64,000 bases of DNA from Bradyrhizobium diazoefficiens (GTDB lineage: Bacteria > Pseudomonadota > Alphaproteobacteria > Rhizobiales > Xanthobacteraceae), in contig NZ_CP067102.1 of the NCBI RefSeq assembly GCF_016616885.1, positions 2,942,501 through 3,006,500 on the forward strand, read 5' to 3'. The notes beneath the pieces are model-generated. The model ran no database searches. It saw only the letters and a list, made by a program, of their open reading frames with translations, and had not been told where the DNA came from. Within the stretch, counting starts at the first letter, position 1; each line of letters opens with the position of its first letter. This document shows, piece after piece, positions 50,770 through 58,858 of the stretch. The position numbers were made by a program, and so were the translations under genes.

Positions 50770-52895
50770 GATGCAAGCTCCATGGCTGCGATGATTTTGT
50801 CGCGTGTGATCGGCAGGTCGTGCACGCGCACGCCGAGGCAATCATGGACCGCATTGGCGATGGCCGCCGTCACCGGGCCGTGCGCGGCTTCGCCGGCGCC
50901 GACCGGCTCGATCTCCGGCCGCTGGATGATCTCGACGTCTACCGCCGGGACCTCGCTGAATGTCAGGATCGGATAGTCCGTCCACGAAGTCGATGTAATC
51001 CGCGTCCGGTCGAAGCGAACGCGCTCTTTCAGCACCCAGCTCGTCGCCTGGATCGCGCCGCCCTCGATCTGGTTGATCACTCCGTCCCGATTGATGGCCT
51101 CGCCGACGTCGACCGCAAGCGTGAGCCGCTTCACGCGGATGTCGTCGGCGCCTTCGATCTCGGCAATCGCGGCGCAATAGGCGCCTGTGTTCTTGTAGCG
51201 GGCGAAGCCGACGCCGTGTCCGACGCCGGACCGCCTCTCGGGCTTCCATCCCGCGCGTCGCGCCGCGGCGCGGACGACGTCCTTTGCGCGGTCGTCCCGC
51301 AGATGGCGCAGGCGGAACGCGATCGGGTCTTCGCCGCGCAATGCTGCGATCTCGTCGAGCAGGGATTCGATTGCGAACACGTTGCCCTGCGCACCGAGGG
51401 TTCGCAGCGCCGAGGTGCGTACCGGCATGGTCAGGAGGCGATGGCTCGTAATCGTCCAAGCCGGGAGATCGTAGAGCGGAACGGAGTTGCGGTCGCCACC
51501 GCCGCCATTGGCGGCCGGGGGATTCGTCGAGATCATGCGCGGATAGGGATTTGCGATCTCGCTCGCTGCCAGCAGCGCGGGCTCCGCCGCTCGCCCCGGT
51601 CGCGCGGCGTGGCCGTTGCTCCAGATCCCATGGCGCCACCCGACGATCTCGTTGTCCGCATCGAGATCGGCCTCGATCTCGATGGCCATCGCGGCGCCAA
51701 ACGGCGCATGGGACATCTCGTCGTGGCGCGACCATTGCACCCGCACCGGACGGCCGCCGGCAGCCTTCGCCAGCAGCACGGCATCGAGCGCGACATCGTC
51801 AGCCGCATTGTGCCCGTAGCAGCCGGCGCCCTCCATGTGCTCGACGACGATGTTCTCGGCCGGCAGCCTGAGCACGATCGTGAGATCGGCGCGGAGCAGA
51901 TAAACGCCCTGGCTGTGCGTCCAGACATGGACCCGGTCGCCGTCCCATTGCGCCATTGCGCAGGACGGCGCGATCGAGGCATGTGCGATGTAAGGGCGGG
52001 TGTACTGCCGGCGGAGCGTGCGCGCAGCCTTGGTCGTCGCCGCGGCCTTGGTGTCGATGATTATGGTTTCCACTGGCTGGCTTTTCAGGAAGCCAGCCAG
52101 ATCGTTTTCGTCGGGCAGCGGCTCGCCGGCCGACCATGTCGCGCCCTTGCGCAAGGCTTTCAGCGCGGCTTCCGCCGCGACCTCGCTCTCGGCAACGACG
52201 CCCGAAAAGCTGCCGTCGCGGACGACCGCAATGAACCCGGAAACGGCGCGCGCGGCCGCTTCCTCGAGCGCGATCAGCTCGGCGCCGGAGATATCCGGCC
52301 GCAGCACGCGTCCATGCGCCAGCCCCGGCAACGCGCAGTCATGGATGAAGCGCGGCCGCGCGAATACCTTGTCGGGAATGTCGACGCGCTCGATCGAATG
52401 CCCGGCCACGCGGCGTGCGACGGCGGACTTCGCTACGGTGCCCGCAGTCACATCGTGGTCGAGGGACACGTCACCCGACAGCTCCCAATAGCTGGTCCTG
52501 ACGTTCCCCGGGCCCGAGATCGTGCCGTCATCGACGCCGAGCAGCGATGCATCGACGCCAAGACGCTCCGAGGCTGCTGCGAGAAAACGCTGGCGCACCT
52601 CGGCGCAGGCGTGGCGTAGTGCGCGGCCGGATTGCTGAATCGACAGGCTGCCGGAGGTGACGCCTTCGTTCGGGCTCGCAGCCGTCGAGGCGCGGATCAT
52701 CTCGATGCGTCCGATCTCGACGTCGAGCTCGTCCGCCGCGATCTGCGCCAGCGCCGTGACGATGCCCTGGCCGATCTCCACCTTGCCGGGCGAGATCGCC
52801 ACGCGGCCTTCGCCGGTGAATTTCACCCAGGACGACAATCTTGGATTGGCTGCGAGGCTGACGGGCAGTTTCGGGGCAGGGGAGGGAGCACTCAT
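50766..52895 (-). CDS. molybdenum hydroxylase large subunit (isoquinoline 1-oxidoreductase beta-like)
   Basis: A 709-residue xanthine dehydrogenase-superfamily protein. Seen: GKVEIGQGIVTALAQIAADEL, MEGAGCYGHNAADDVALDAVLLA, LRTLGAQGNVFAIES and the catalytic Glu in PVGAGEAAHGPVTAAIANAV. The layout, starting straight with the first cofactor-binding domain and lacking FAD, matches the two-subunit isoquinoline 1-oxidoreductase/aldehyde oxidase group. It hydroxylates next to a ring nitrogen or oxidises an aldehyde with water as oxygen donor. ATG 52895 overlaps the Fe-S subunit stop. No cytochrome or FAD subunit gene is adjacent. Confidence 0.85.
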   Translation of the reverse strand: MSAPSPAPKLPVSLAANPRLSSWVKFTGEGRVAISPGKVEIGQGIVTALAQIAADELDVEIGRIEMIRASTAASPNEGVTSGSLSIQQSGRALRHACAEVRQRFLAAASERLGVDASLLGVDDGTISGPGNVRTSYWELSGDVSLDHDVTAGTVAKSAVARRVAGHSIERVDIPDKVFARPRFIHDCALPGLAHGRVLRPDISGAELIALEEAAARAVSGFIAVVRDGSFSGVVAESEVAAEAALKALRKGATWSAGEPLPDENDLAGFLKSQPVETIIIDTKAAATTKAARTLRRQYTRPYIAHASIAPSCAMAQWDGDRVHVWTHSQGVYLLRADLTIVLRLPAENIVVEHMEGAGCYGHNAADDVALDAVLLAKAAGGRPVRVQWSRHDEMSHAPFGAAMAIEIEADLDADNEIVGWRHGIWSNGHAARPGRAAEPALLAASEIANPYPRMISTNPPAANGGGGDRNSVPLYDLPAWTITSHRLLTMPVRTSALRTLGAQGNVFAIESLLDEIAALRGEDPIAFRLRHLRDDRAKDVVRAAARRAGWKPERRSGVGHGVGFARYKNTGAYCAAIAEIEGADDIRVKRLTLAVDVGEAINRDGVINQIEGGAIQATSWVLKERVRFDRTRITSTSWTDYPILTFSEVPAVDVEIIQRPEIEPVGAGEAAHGPVTAAIANAVHDCLGVRVHDLPITRDKIIAAMELAS

Positions 52896-53362
52896 GACGT
52901 CGCCATCTCCGATGCCGCCCGCAGCACGGCGCGGACCATGCGATTATGCGATCCGCAGCGGCACAGATTGCGATCGAGCGCCGTTCTGACCTCGGCTTCG
53001 GTCGGCGACGGATTGCGCTTCAGCAACGCGGCCGCGCTGATCAGGATCCCAGAGACGCAATAGCCGCATTGCATCGCCTGTTCGGTGATGAAGGCGCGTT
53101 GCAGCGGATGCGGTTGCTCGGCCGTGCCGAGGCCCTCCAGTGTGACGACGTCCTTGTCCTCCACCGACCACATCGGCAGGTCGCAGGAGGCCATCGCGCG
53201 ATCATCGATCATGACGCGACAGGCCCCGCACTCTCCGGCACCACAGCCGAAATGCGGACTGGTGATTCCAAGCCGGCCGCGCAGCAGATCGAGCAGCGTC
53301 TGATCCGGATCGGCATCAACGGAAACTGCTGCGCCGTTGAGGTGGAATTGAATCGTGGGCAC
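52892..53362 (-). CDS. molybdenum hydroxylase small subunit, two [2Fe-2S] clusters
   Basis: A 156-residue electron-transfer subunit. Seen: the plant-type ferredoxin cluster motif FGCGAGECGACRVMI with a fourth Cys in MASCDLP, then the second cluster motifs MQCGYCVSGI and NLCRCGSHNRM. It passes electrons from the large subunit to an outside acceptor. It lies 13 bases after the TctC-type gene and overlaps the large-subunit gene by ATGA-type coupling. Confidence 0.9.
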   Translation of the reverse strand: MPTIQFHLNGAAVSVDADPDQTLLDLLRGRLGITSPHFGCGAGECGACRVMIDDRAMASCDLPMWSVEDKDVVTLEGLGTAEQPHPLQRAFITEQAMQCGYCVSGILISAAALLKRNPSPTEAEVRTALDRNLCRCGSHNRMVRAVLRAASEMATS

Positions 53363-53375
53363 GACTGGTCAGGCC

Positions 53376-54350
53376 TCAGGATTTGTCGAACTTCTTGACG
53401 ACGTCGGCCCATTTCGCGATGTCGCCTCGCAGGAATTTTTCGAACTCCTCCGGCGTCATCGACATGGGTACGGCACCCTGCTCGGTCCAGAGTTTGACGA
53501 TGTCGGGTCGCTTCACCATCGCGTTCACCGCTGAATTGAGCTTGTCGATGATAGGTTTTGGCGTGCCCGCCGGCGCCATCAGGCCGAGCCAGATCGTCGC
53601 CTCGTAGCCGGGAACGCCGGCCTCGCCGGCAGTCGGCACATTGGGCAGCACCGCGGATCGCTGCTGGCCGGTGGTCGCAAGCGCGCGGACCTGATTCTCT
53701 GCGATGTTCGGCGCCATCGCCGGCACCGCGTCGATCATCATCTGGACCTGGCCGCCGATCACGCCGCTGCGGGCCTCGCCGCTGTTGCGATAGGGGACAT
53801 GGACGACATCGATGCCGGCCATCGCTTTGAACAGCTCGCCGGCCATATGGTACGGCGTGCCCTGGCCGGAGGAGGCGTAGTTCAGTTTGCCCGGCTGCGA
53901 TTTGGCGAGCGCGATGAACTCCTGCACCGTCTTCGCCGGAACTTGCGGGTTCACCACGATCACGAGATCGGAATAGTTCACCGGTGCGATCGGCGCGAGG
54001 TCGCGCATCAGCTCGTATTTGCGTTGCTCCGGCGTCAGCAGCGATTCATTCGCGGTCTGGGTGTTGGACATCATCAGCAGCGTGTAGCCGTCGGCCGGCG
54101 ACTTCGCGGCTTCGACCGTGCCGATGACGCCGCCCGCGCCGGTGCGGTTCTCGACCACGAAGGGCTGGCCAAAGCGCTCCTGCAGCGCTTGGCCGATCAG
54201 CCGGGCCGCGACGTCGGCCGGGCCGCCGGCGCCGAACGGCACGACGATGCGGACCGCGTGCGCGGGATAATCTTGCGCCGGGGACGGGCTTGCGGAAAAT
54301 GCGGTGAGCAGGCCGGCGGCCAGCGCCAGCATAAATCTCGGGGCCGTCAC
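53376..54350 (-). CDS. tripartite tricarboxylate transporter binding protein (TctC family), orphan
   Basis: A 324-residue periplasmic protein with signal peptide (MTAPRFMLALAAGLLTAFSA, cleavage near PAQ). Seen: VRIVVPFGAGGPADVAARLIG, VVENRTGAGGVIGTVEAAKS, ASSGQGTPYHMAGELFKAMAGI and VPYRNSGEARSGVIGGQVQM, all Bug/TctC hallmarks. GTG 54350 follows GGGAGG. No TctA or TctB gene is adjacent. It heads the leftward operon with the molybdenum hydroxylase, so its ligand may be that enzyme's substrate. The same frame stays open far upstream to 57605, but that part is antisense to real genes. Confidence 0.9.
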   Translation of the reverse strand: MTAPRFMLALAAGLLTAFSASPSPAQDYPAHAVRIVVPFGAGGPADVAARLIGQALQERFGQPFVVENRTGAGGVIGTVEAAKSPADGYTLLMMSNTQTANESLLTPEQRKYELMRDLAPIAPVNYSDLVIVVNPQVPAKTVQEFIALAKSQPGKLNYASSGQGTPYHMAGELFKAMAGIDVVHVPYRNSGEARSGVIGGQVQMMIDAVPAMAPNIAENQVRALATTGQQRSAVLPNVPTAGEAGVPGYEATIWLGLMAPAGTPKPIIDKLNSAVNAMVKRPDIVKLWTEQGAVPMSMTPEEFEKFLRGDIAKWADVVKKFDKS

Positions 54351-54584
54351 ACCCGCCTCCCTCAACTCGTTTTTGTTGGCCGGCACTGTAGCGGCAGCGG
54401 GCGCGGACTGTCGACGCCTCACAAAGTCGATTTCGGAGGGAATATCGGGCCGTTTTCGGTGTGGCTGCGGGTCATTTCGCGGTCGCGGGAGGAACACGAC
54501 GCGTGCATGGTTTGAGCATTTTGCATAGGCATTGCCGGATAAATGCCCTCGGCTGTCAGGTATTTTGGTGTTACGAAATTGGCC

Positions 54585-56675
54585 ATGAACCAGCACGCCA
54601 AGATCGAGATCCGCCACTCCACCTGTCCGCATGACTGCCCGTCGGCCTGCGCGCTCGATATTGAGGTGGTCGAGGGTCGCAGCATTGGCCGCGTCCGCGG
54701 TTCGAAGAAGCAGACTTACACGGCTGGCGTGGTCTGCGCCAAGGTCGCCCGCTATGCCGAGCGCATCCATCATCCCGAAAGGCTGATGTATCCGTTGCGC
54801 CGGACCGGGCCGAAGGGCTCCGGCCAGTTCGCGCGCATTTCCTGGGACGAGGCGCTCGACGAGATCGCCGATCGCTTCAATCAGGCCGAGCGCGAGTTCG
54901 GTGCGGAGTCGATCTGGCCTTATTACTACGCCGGCACGATGGGACTGGTGATGCGTGACGGCCTCAACCGTCTCACGCATGTGAAGAAATATTCGCGCTT
55001 CTACCAGACCATCTGCGCCAATGTCGGGCGCATCGGTTTTGCGATTGGCACTGGCAAGATCGCCGGCGTCGATCCGCGCGAGATGGCGCTGTCCGATCTC
55101 GTGGTGATCTGGGGCACCAATCCCGTCAACACCCAGGTCAACGTGATGACGCATGCCGCGCGCGCGCGGAAGGAGCGCGGCGCCAGAATCGCAGCCGTCG
55201 ACGTCTACGACAACGAGACCATGAAGCAGGCCGACATCAAGATACTGCTGCGGCCCGGAACCGACGGCGCGTTTGCCTGCGGCGTGATGCATGTGCTCTT
55301 CCGCGATGGCTATGCCGACCGCGCCTATATGGACAAATACACCGATTGCCCCGCCGAGCTCGAGGCGCATCTGAAGACGCGCACGCCGGAATGGGCCTCC
55401 GCAATCTCTGGCGTGCCGGTGGCGGAGATCGAGGCCTTCGCCAAGTCCGTCGGCGAGACCAAGCGGACCTTCTTCCGGCTCGGCTACGGCTTCACCCGTT
55501 CGCGCAACGGCGCAATGCAGATGCACGCCGCGAACTGCATTCCTGCGGTGACCGGCGCCTGGCAGTATGAGGGCGGCGGCGCCTTCTTCAACAATTACGC
55601 GCTGTGGCAATTCAACGAATCCGTCATCGAAGGTCACGACGCAATCGACACGTCGACCCGCGCGCTCGACCAGTCGCAGATCGGCCGCATCCTCACCGGC
55701 AATGCCGAGGCCCTGCTCGGCAAGGGCCCGGTCAAGGCGATGCTGATCCAGAACACCAATCCGATGACGGTGGCGCCGGAGCAGGCGCTGGTGCGACGCG
55801 GCTTTGCCCGCGAGGATCTGTTCGTCGCGGTGCACGAGCAGTTCATGACCGAGACCGCGCTTATGGCCGACATCGTGCTGCCGGCGACCATGTTCATGGA
55901 GCATGACGACCTCTATTACGGCGGCGGCCACCAGCACATCTCGGTCGGCCCCAAGCTGATCGACCCGCCCGGCGAATGTCGCTCCAACCACCAGGTGTTG
56001 GAGGGGCTGGCGCCGCGGCTTGGTGCGAAGCATCCAGGTTTCGAGATGACGCCGCGCGAGTTGATCGACACGACGCTGAAGCTCAGCGACCACGGCGACA
56101 TCGCCGGACTCGAGGCCGACATCTGGCGCGATTTGCAGCCGGACTTCCGCACCTCGCATTATCTCGATGGCTTCGCCCATGCCGACAAGAAATTCCACTT
56201 CAAGGCCGATTGGGCGCATCCGCCGTTCGGCCAGACCATGGGCGATTTCGACAAGATGCCGTCGCTGCCGGACCATTGGGCCGTGATCGAGCACGCTGAT
56301 CAGGCTCATCCGTTCCGGCTCGCGACCAGCCCGTCGCGCAGCTTCCTCAACACCACCTTCAACGAGACGCCGTCCTCGCAGGCGCGCGAGGGCAAGCCGA
56401 GCGTGATGATCCATCCGCTCGATGCCGCGGCACTCGACATCGCCGACGGTGACGCGGTAACGCTCGGCAATACCCGCGGCGAGACCACGCTGATTGCCGC
56501 GCTGTTCGAGGGCGTGCGGCGCGGTGTGCTGATCGCGGAGTCCGTGCATCCGAACAAGAATCATATCGGTGGCCGCGGCATCAACGTGCTGACCGGTGCG
56601 GACACCATTGCCCCGATCGGTGGCGCGGCGTTCCACGACAACAAGGTCTGGATCAGGAAAGCGGCTGCGGTCTGA
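54585..56675 (+). CDS. molybdopterin (bis-MGD) oxidoreductase family protein
   Basis: A 696-residue DMSO reductase-superfamily enzyme. Seen: the [4Fe-4S] site STCPHDCPSACALDIEV with the last Cys in AGVVCAKVARYAERIHHPERL, then GSGQFARISWDEALDEIADRF, WGTNPVNTQVNVMTHA, LLIQNTNPMTVAPE-type cofactor contacts, and the C-terminal NTTFNETPSSQAREG domain. No Tat signal is seen, so it should be cytoplasmic. The substrate is unknown; relatives are annotated as thiosulfate, nitrate or formate enzymes without proof. ATG 54585 is preferred to 54543. No electron-transfer subunits lie nearby. Confidence 0.85.
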   Translation: MNQHAKIEIRHSTCPHDCPSACALDIEVVEGRSIGRVRGSKKQTYTAGVVCAKVARYAERIHHPERLMYPLRRTGPKGSGQFARISWDEALDEIADRFNQAEREFGAESIWPYYYAGTMGLVMRDGLNRLTHVKKYSRFYQTICANVGRIGFAIGTGKIAGVDPREMALSDLVVIWGTNPVNTQVNVMTHAARARKERGARIAAVDVYDNETMKQADIKILLRPGTDGAFACGVMHVLFRDGYADRAYMDKYTDCPAELEAHLKTRTPEWASAISGVPVAEIEAFAKSVGETKRTFFRLGYGFTRSRNGAMQMHAANCIPAVTGAWQYEGGGAFFNNYALWQFNESVIEGHDAIDTSTRALDQSQIGRILTGNAEALLGKGPVKAMLIQNTNPMTVAPEQALVRRGFAREDLFVAVHEQFMTETALMADIVLPATMFMEHDDLYYGGGHQHISVGPKLIDPPGECRSNHQVLEGLAPRLGAKHPGFEMTPRELIDTTLKLSDHGDIAGLEADIWRDLQPDFRTSHYLDGFAHADKKFHFKADWAHPPFGQTMGDFDKMPSLPDHWAVIEHADQAHPFRLATSPSRSFLNTTFNETPSSQAREGKPSVMIHPLDAAALDIADGDAVTLGNTRGETTLIAALFEGVRRGVLIAESVHPNKNHIGGRGINVLTGADTIAPIGGAAFHDNKVWIRKAAAV

Positions 56676-56801
56676 GCCGTGCTCTGATCGCGCGCAAATT
56701 TGTGTCGAGGCGCTAAAGCGGCGCCTCGTGACAGATTGCCCTTGCACCGCGCACCCGAGGTGCCGCAAATGTCTGTAAACCGGGAGCAAGGAAGCAGCGT
56801 C

Positions 56802-57584
56802 ATGACCGACAATACAAGCGTCATCACCGAGAAGCGCGGGCAGGCGTTCTGGATCACCATCAACCGGTCGGAGAAGCGCAATGCGCTGAACGGCGACGTC
56901 ATCGCCGGCATCGCACGCGGCTATCGCGACGCGCATGACGACAGGGACGTCCGCGTCATCGTGCTGACCGGCGCGGGCGACAAGGCGTTTTGCGCCGGCG
57001 CGGACTTGCAGAACTCCGGCGCGGCCTTCGCGATGGATCATTCCAGGCCAAACGTCGATTATGCCGATCTGCTGCGCCTGTCGCAGAATGCCACCAAGCC
57101 CGCGATCGCGCGCGTCGGCGGCGTCTGCATGGCCGGCGGCATGGGTCTTCTCTGCATGACCGATATGGCGGTTGCGGCGGATCACGTCATCTTCGGCCTG
57201 CCGGAAGTGAAGGTCGGCGTGTTTCCGATGCAGGTGCTGAGCCTGTTGCAGGAGATCGCACCTCGACGCCTCGTCAACGAATGGGCGCTCACCGGCGAGC
57301 CGTTCGATGCGAAAGCCGCGCTGGGCGCGGGTCTGCTCAACTACGTCGTGCCCACGGCCGAGCTCGACGCCAAGGTCGACTGGCTGATCGGCCGCATCGT
57401 CGACAAATCCCCCACCGCAATCCGCCGTGGCAAATACGCCATGCGCGCGATCGCCTCGATGTCCTTCGACGAGAGCATCGCCTACACCGAAAGCCAGATC
57501 GCACTTTTGGCGATGACCGAGGACGCCAAGGAGGGTCTGAAAGCGTTCGGCGAGAAGCGGAAGCCGGTCTGGACGGGGAAGTAG
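56802..57584 (+). CDS. enoyl-CoA hydratase/isomerase (crotonase) family
   Basis: A 260-residue crotonase. Seen: FWITINRSEKRNALNGDVI, the oxyanion-hole segment TGAGDKAFCAGADLQ and AIARVGGVCMAGGMGLLCMTDMAVA, then GLPEVKVGVFPMQ. ATG 56802 follows AAGGAAG; an earlier ATG at 56769 is in frame. It is downstream of the molybdopterin enzyme on the same strand with a 126-base gap, so a shared transcript is possible. Substrate unknown. Confidence 0.9.
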   Translation: MTDNTSVITEKRGQAFWITINRSEKRNALNGDVIAGIARGYRDAHDDRDVRVIVLTGAGDKAFCAGADLQNSGAAFAMDHSRPNVDYADLLRLSQNATKPAIARVGGVCMAGGMGLLCMTDMAVAADHVIFGLPEVKVGVFPMQVLSLLQEIAPRRLVNEWALTGEPFDAKAALGAGLLNYVVPTAELDAKVDWLIGRIVDKSPTAIRRGKYAMRAIASMSFDESIAYTESQIALLAMTEDAKEGLKAFGEKRKPVWTGK

Positions 57585-57607
57585 AGTGGCTGACGCTCTC
57601 TCCACAT

Positions 57608-57687
57608 CGTCATTGCGAGCGCAGCGAAGCAGTCCAGAATCTTTCCACAGCGGCAGTCTGGATTGCTTCGCTGCGCTCGCAATGACG
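57608..57687. repeat. REP-like palindromic repeat
   Basis: An 80-base inverted repeat: the left arm (57608-57637) begins CGTCATTGCGAGCGCAGCGA and the right arm (57652-57687) is its near-exact complement ending TCGCAATGACG. Palindromes of this type are scattered between genes in bradyrhizobia and relatives. A stem-loop of this size would also stop or stabilise the crotonase transcript. Confidence 0.8.
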
Positions 57688-58385
57688 GAGCAAGCGGCAA
57701 AGCCGTCTCACCAATTCACATCTCAAACAGCAGACACGCCTTCGCCTTCTCGCGGCGTCCTCCGCCCGAGCTTTGCTCTCCGCTTCACGCCCTCTCCGAA
57801 GAAAGAGCGCAGGGAAGGCCGGGTGCCGGCTGGCACCCGCAAAACTCCCGTGCAAGAATGATGCACACGCAAGGCACAGGAGCGGTACAGGGCAGCCGAA
57901 CATCCGGCCTTCCCTGCGCAGTGGTTTGACGGCATATGCGCGCTCTCCCCGGAGACGAATTCGTTCTTGCCTCCGTCGCCTTGCGAAAGTCACGGACGTG
58001 CCCCGGTTGAAGCGACGCCGCATTCGCAAGACTTGGCCGTAGCAACGACGGCCAGGACCACGCGGTTTTGCCGTACGCGAGCTTCCCTGCGTCGCCCGAG
58101 GGCTATGCAGGGCATCGAGCGCCGTTCGTACAACGCGGCTTGCAAGTCGCTCACGGGGTTCGGCTCAATCCATCGCCCGCCCTGCGTCTCACATCCGCGA
58201 CGGCGCTGCCAGCGTCCACCGCAGCCCGATCCGCGGTTCGTGACGACGTACGACCGCCCCTTTCGCCGGATCAGGATGGGTTGTGTGTACGACAAAACCG
58301 AATTTCGGTAAAGTGGAATATTTTGACGTGTGCCGATTGACCCAGTGCTTGCGTGTTTCGCCCGGCGGGCAGCGCAAGACTTAGC
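57688..58385. repeat. non-coding block, probable long dispersed intergenic repeat
   Basis: About 700 bases with many overlapping open frames on both strands, none with protein-like composition or a ribosome site. The stretch from about 57890 to 58380 resembles, from memory, a long element found many times between genes of bradyrhizobial genomes, so the block is best called a dispersed repeat. Near 58300 it turns briefly AT-rich (AATTTCGGTAAAGTGGAATA). Copy number cannot be checked here. Confidence 0.5.
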
Positions 58386-58426
58386 GTCATTCCGGGGCTC
58401 GCCCCTTGGCGCGAACCCGGAATGAC
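58386..58426. repeat. short palindromic repeat (REP-like)
   Basis: GTCATTCCGGG at 58386-58396 pairs with CCCGGAATGAC at 58416-58426, with inner GCTCGC and GCGAA arms. This is a common short intergenic palindrome of alphaproteobacteria and lies just after the convergent GlcG-type gene stop, where it can serve as a terminator. Confidence 0.75.
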
Positions 58427-58429
58427 AAC

Positions 58430-58858
58430 CTATCCCGCGTTGGCCTTCAGGCCGGCAGCCTGGATACCCGCGACCGCACAGGCTTCGTCATTGTCCGAGG
58501 TGTCACCGGAGACGCCGACGGCGCCAAGCATGGTCGTGCCGTCCATGATCAGCACGCCGCCGGGGACCGGCACCAGCGCGCCCTTGGCGATGGTGTTCAC
58601 GGCGTCGATGAAATAGGCCTGCTCCTGTGCCCGCTGGTACAGCGCGCGCGAGCCCATGCCCATTGCGAGCGCGCCATAGGCCTTGCCGTGGGCGATCTCG
58701 GCACGCATCAGGCTGGTGCCGTCCTGGGCGGCTGCGATCTTGAGCACGCCGCGTGCGTCGAGGATCGAGACGACCAGCGGCTTCAGCTTCAGCTCGGTGG
58801 ACTTGGCGAAGGCGGCGTCGAGGATTTTGCGGGCGGTGTCGAGCGTGAGGTCAGCCAT
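58430..58858 (-). CDS. GlcG/HbpS-family protein
   Basis: A 142-residue protein of the GlcG/HbpS fold. Seen: LTLDTARKILDAAFAKSTELKLKPLVVSILDARG, SRALYQRAQEQAYFIDAVN, VPVPGGVLIMDGTTMLGAVGVSGDTSDNDEACAVAGIQ. Members occur beside glycolate and other hydroxyacid oxidase genes and may bind haem or cobalamin-like ligands; none of these is shown here. It overlaps the FAD/Fe-S dehydrogenase gene by 8 bases, so they are coupled. Confidence 0.85.
   Translation of the reverse strand: MADLTLDTARKILDAAFAKSTELKLKPLVVSILDARGVLKIAAAQDGTSLMRAEIAHGKAYGALAMGMGSRALYQRAQEQAYFIDAVNTIAKGALVPVPGGVLIMDGTTMLGAVGVSGDTSDNDEACAVAGIQAAGLKANAG

Noticed and set aside
54351..57605. Extension of the TctC frame to a 1409-codon open frame
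   Set aside because: The extra part is antisense to the molybdopterin oxidoreductase and crotonase genes, and is His/Arg/Gly-rich as GC-rich shadow frames are. The real start is GTG 54350 with a ribosome site and signal peptide.
57688..58385. Several 80-140 codon frames on both strands
   Set aside because: All overlap one another in Arg-rich shadow composition and lie in a repeat-like block.
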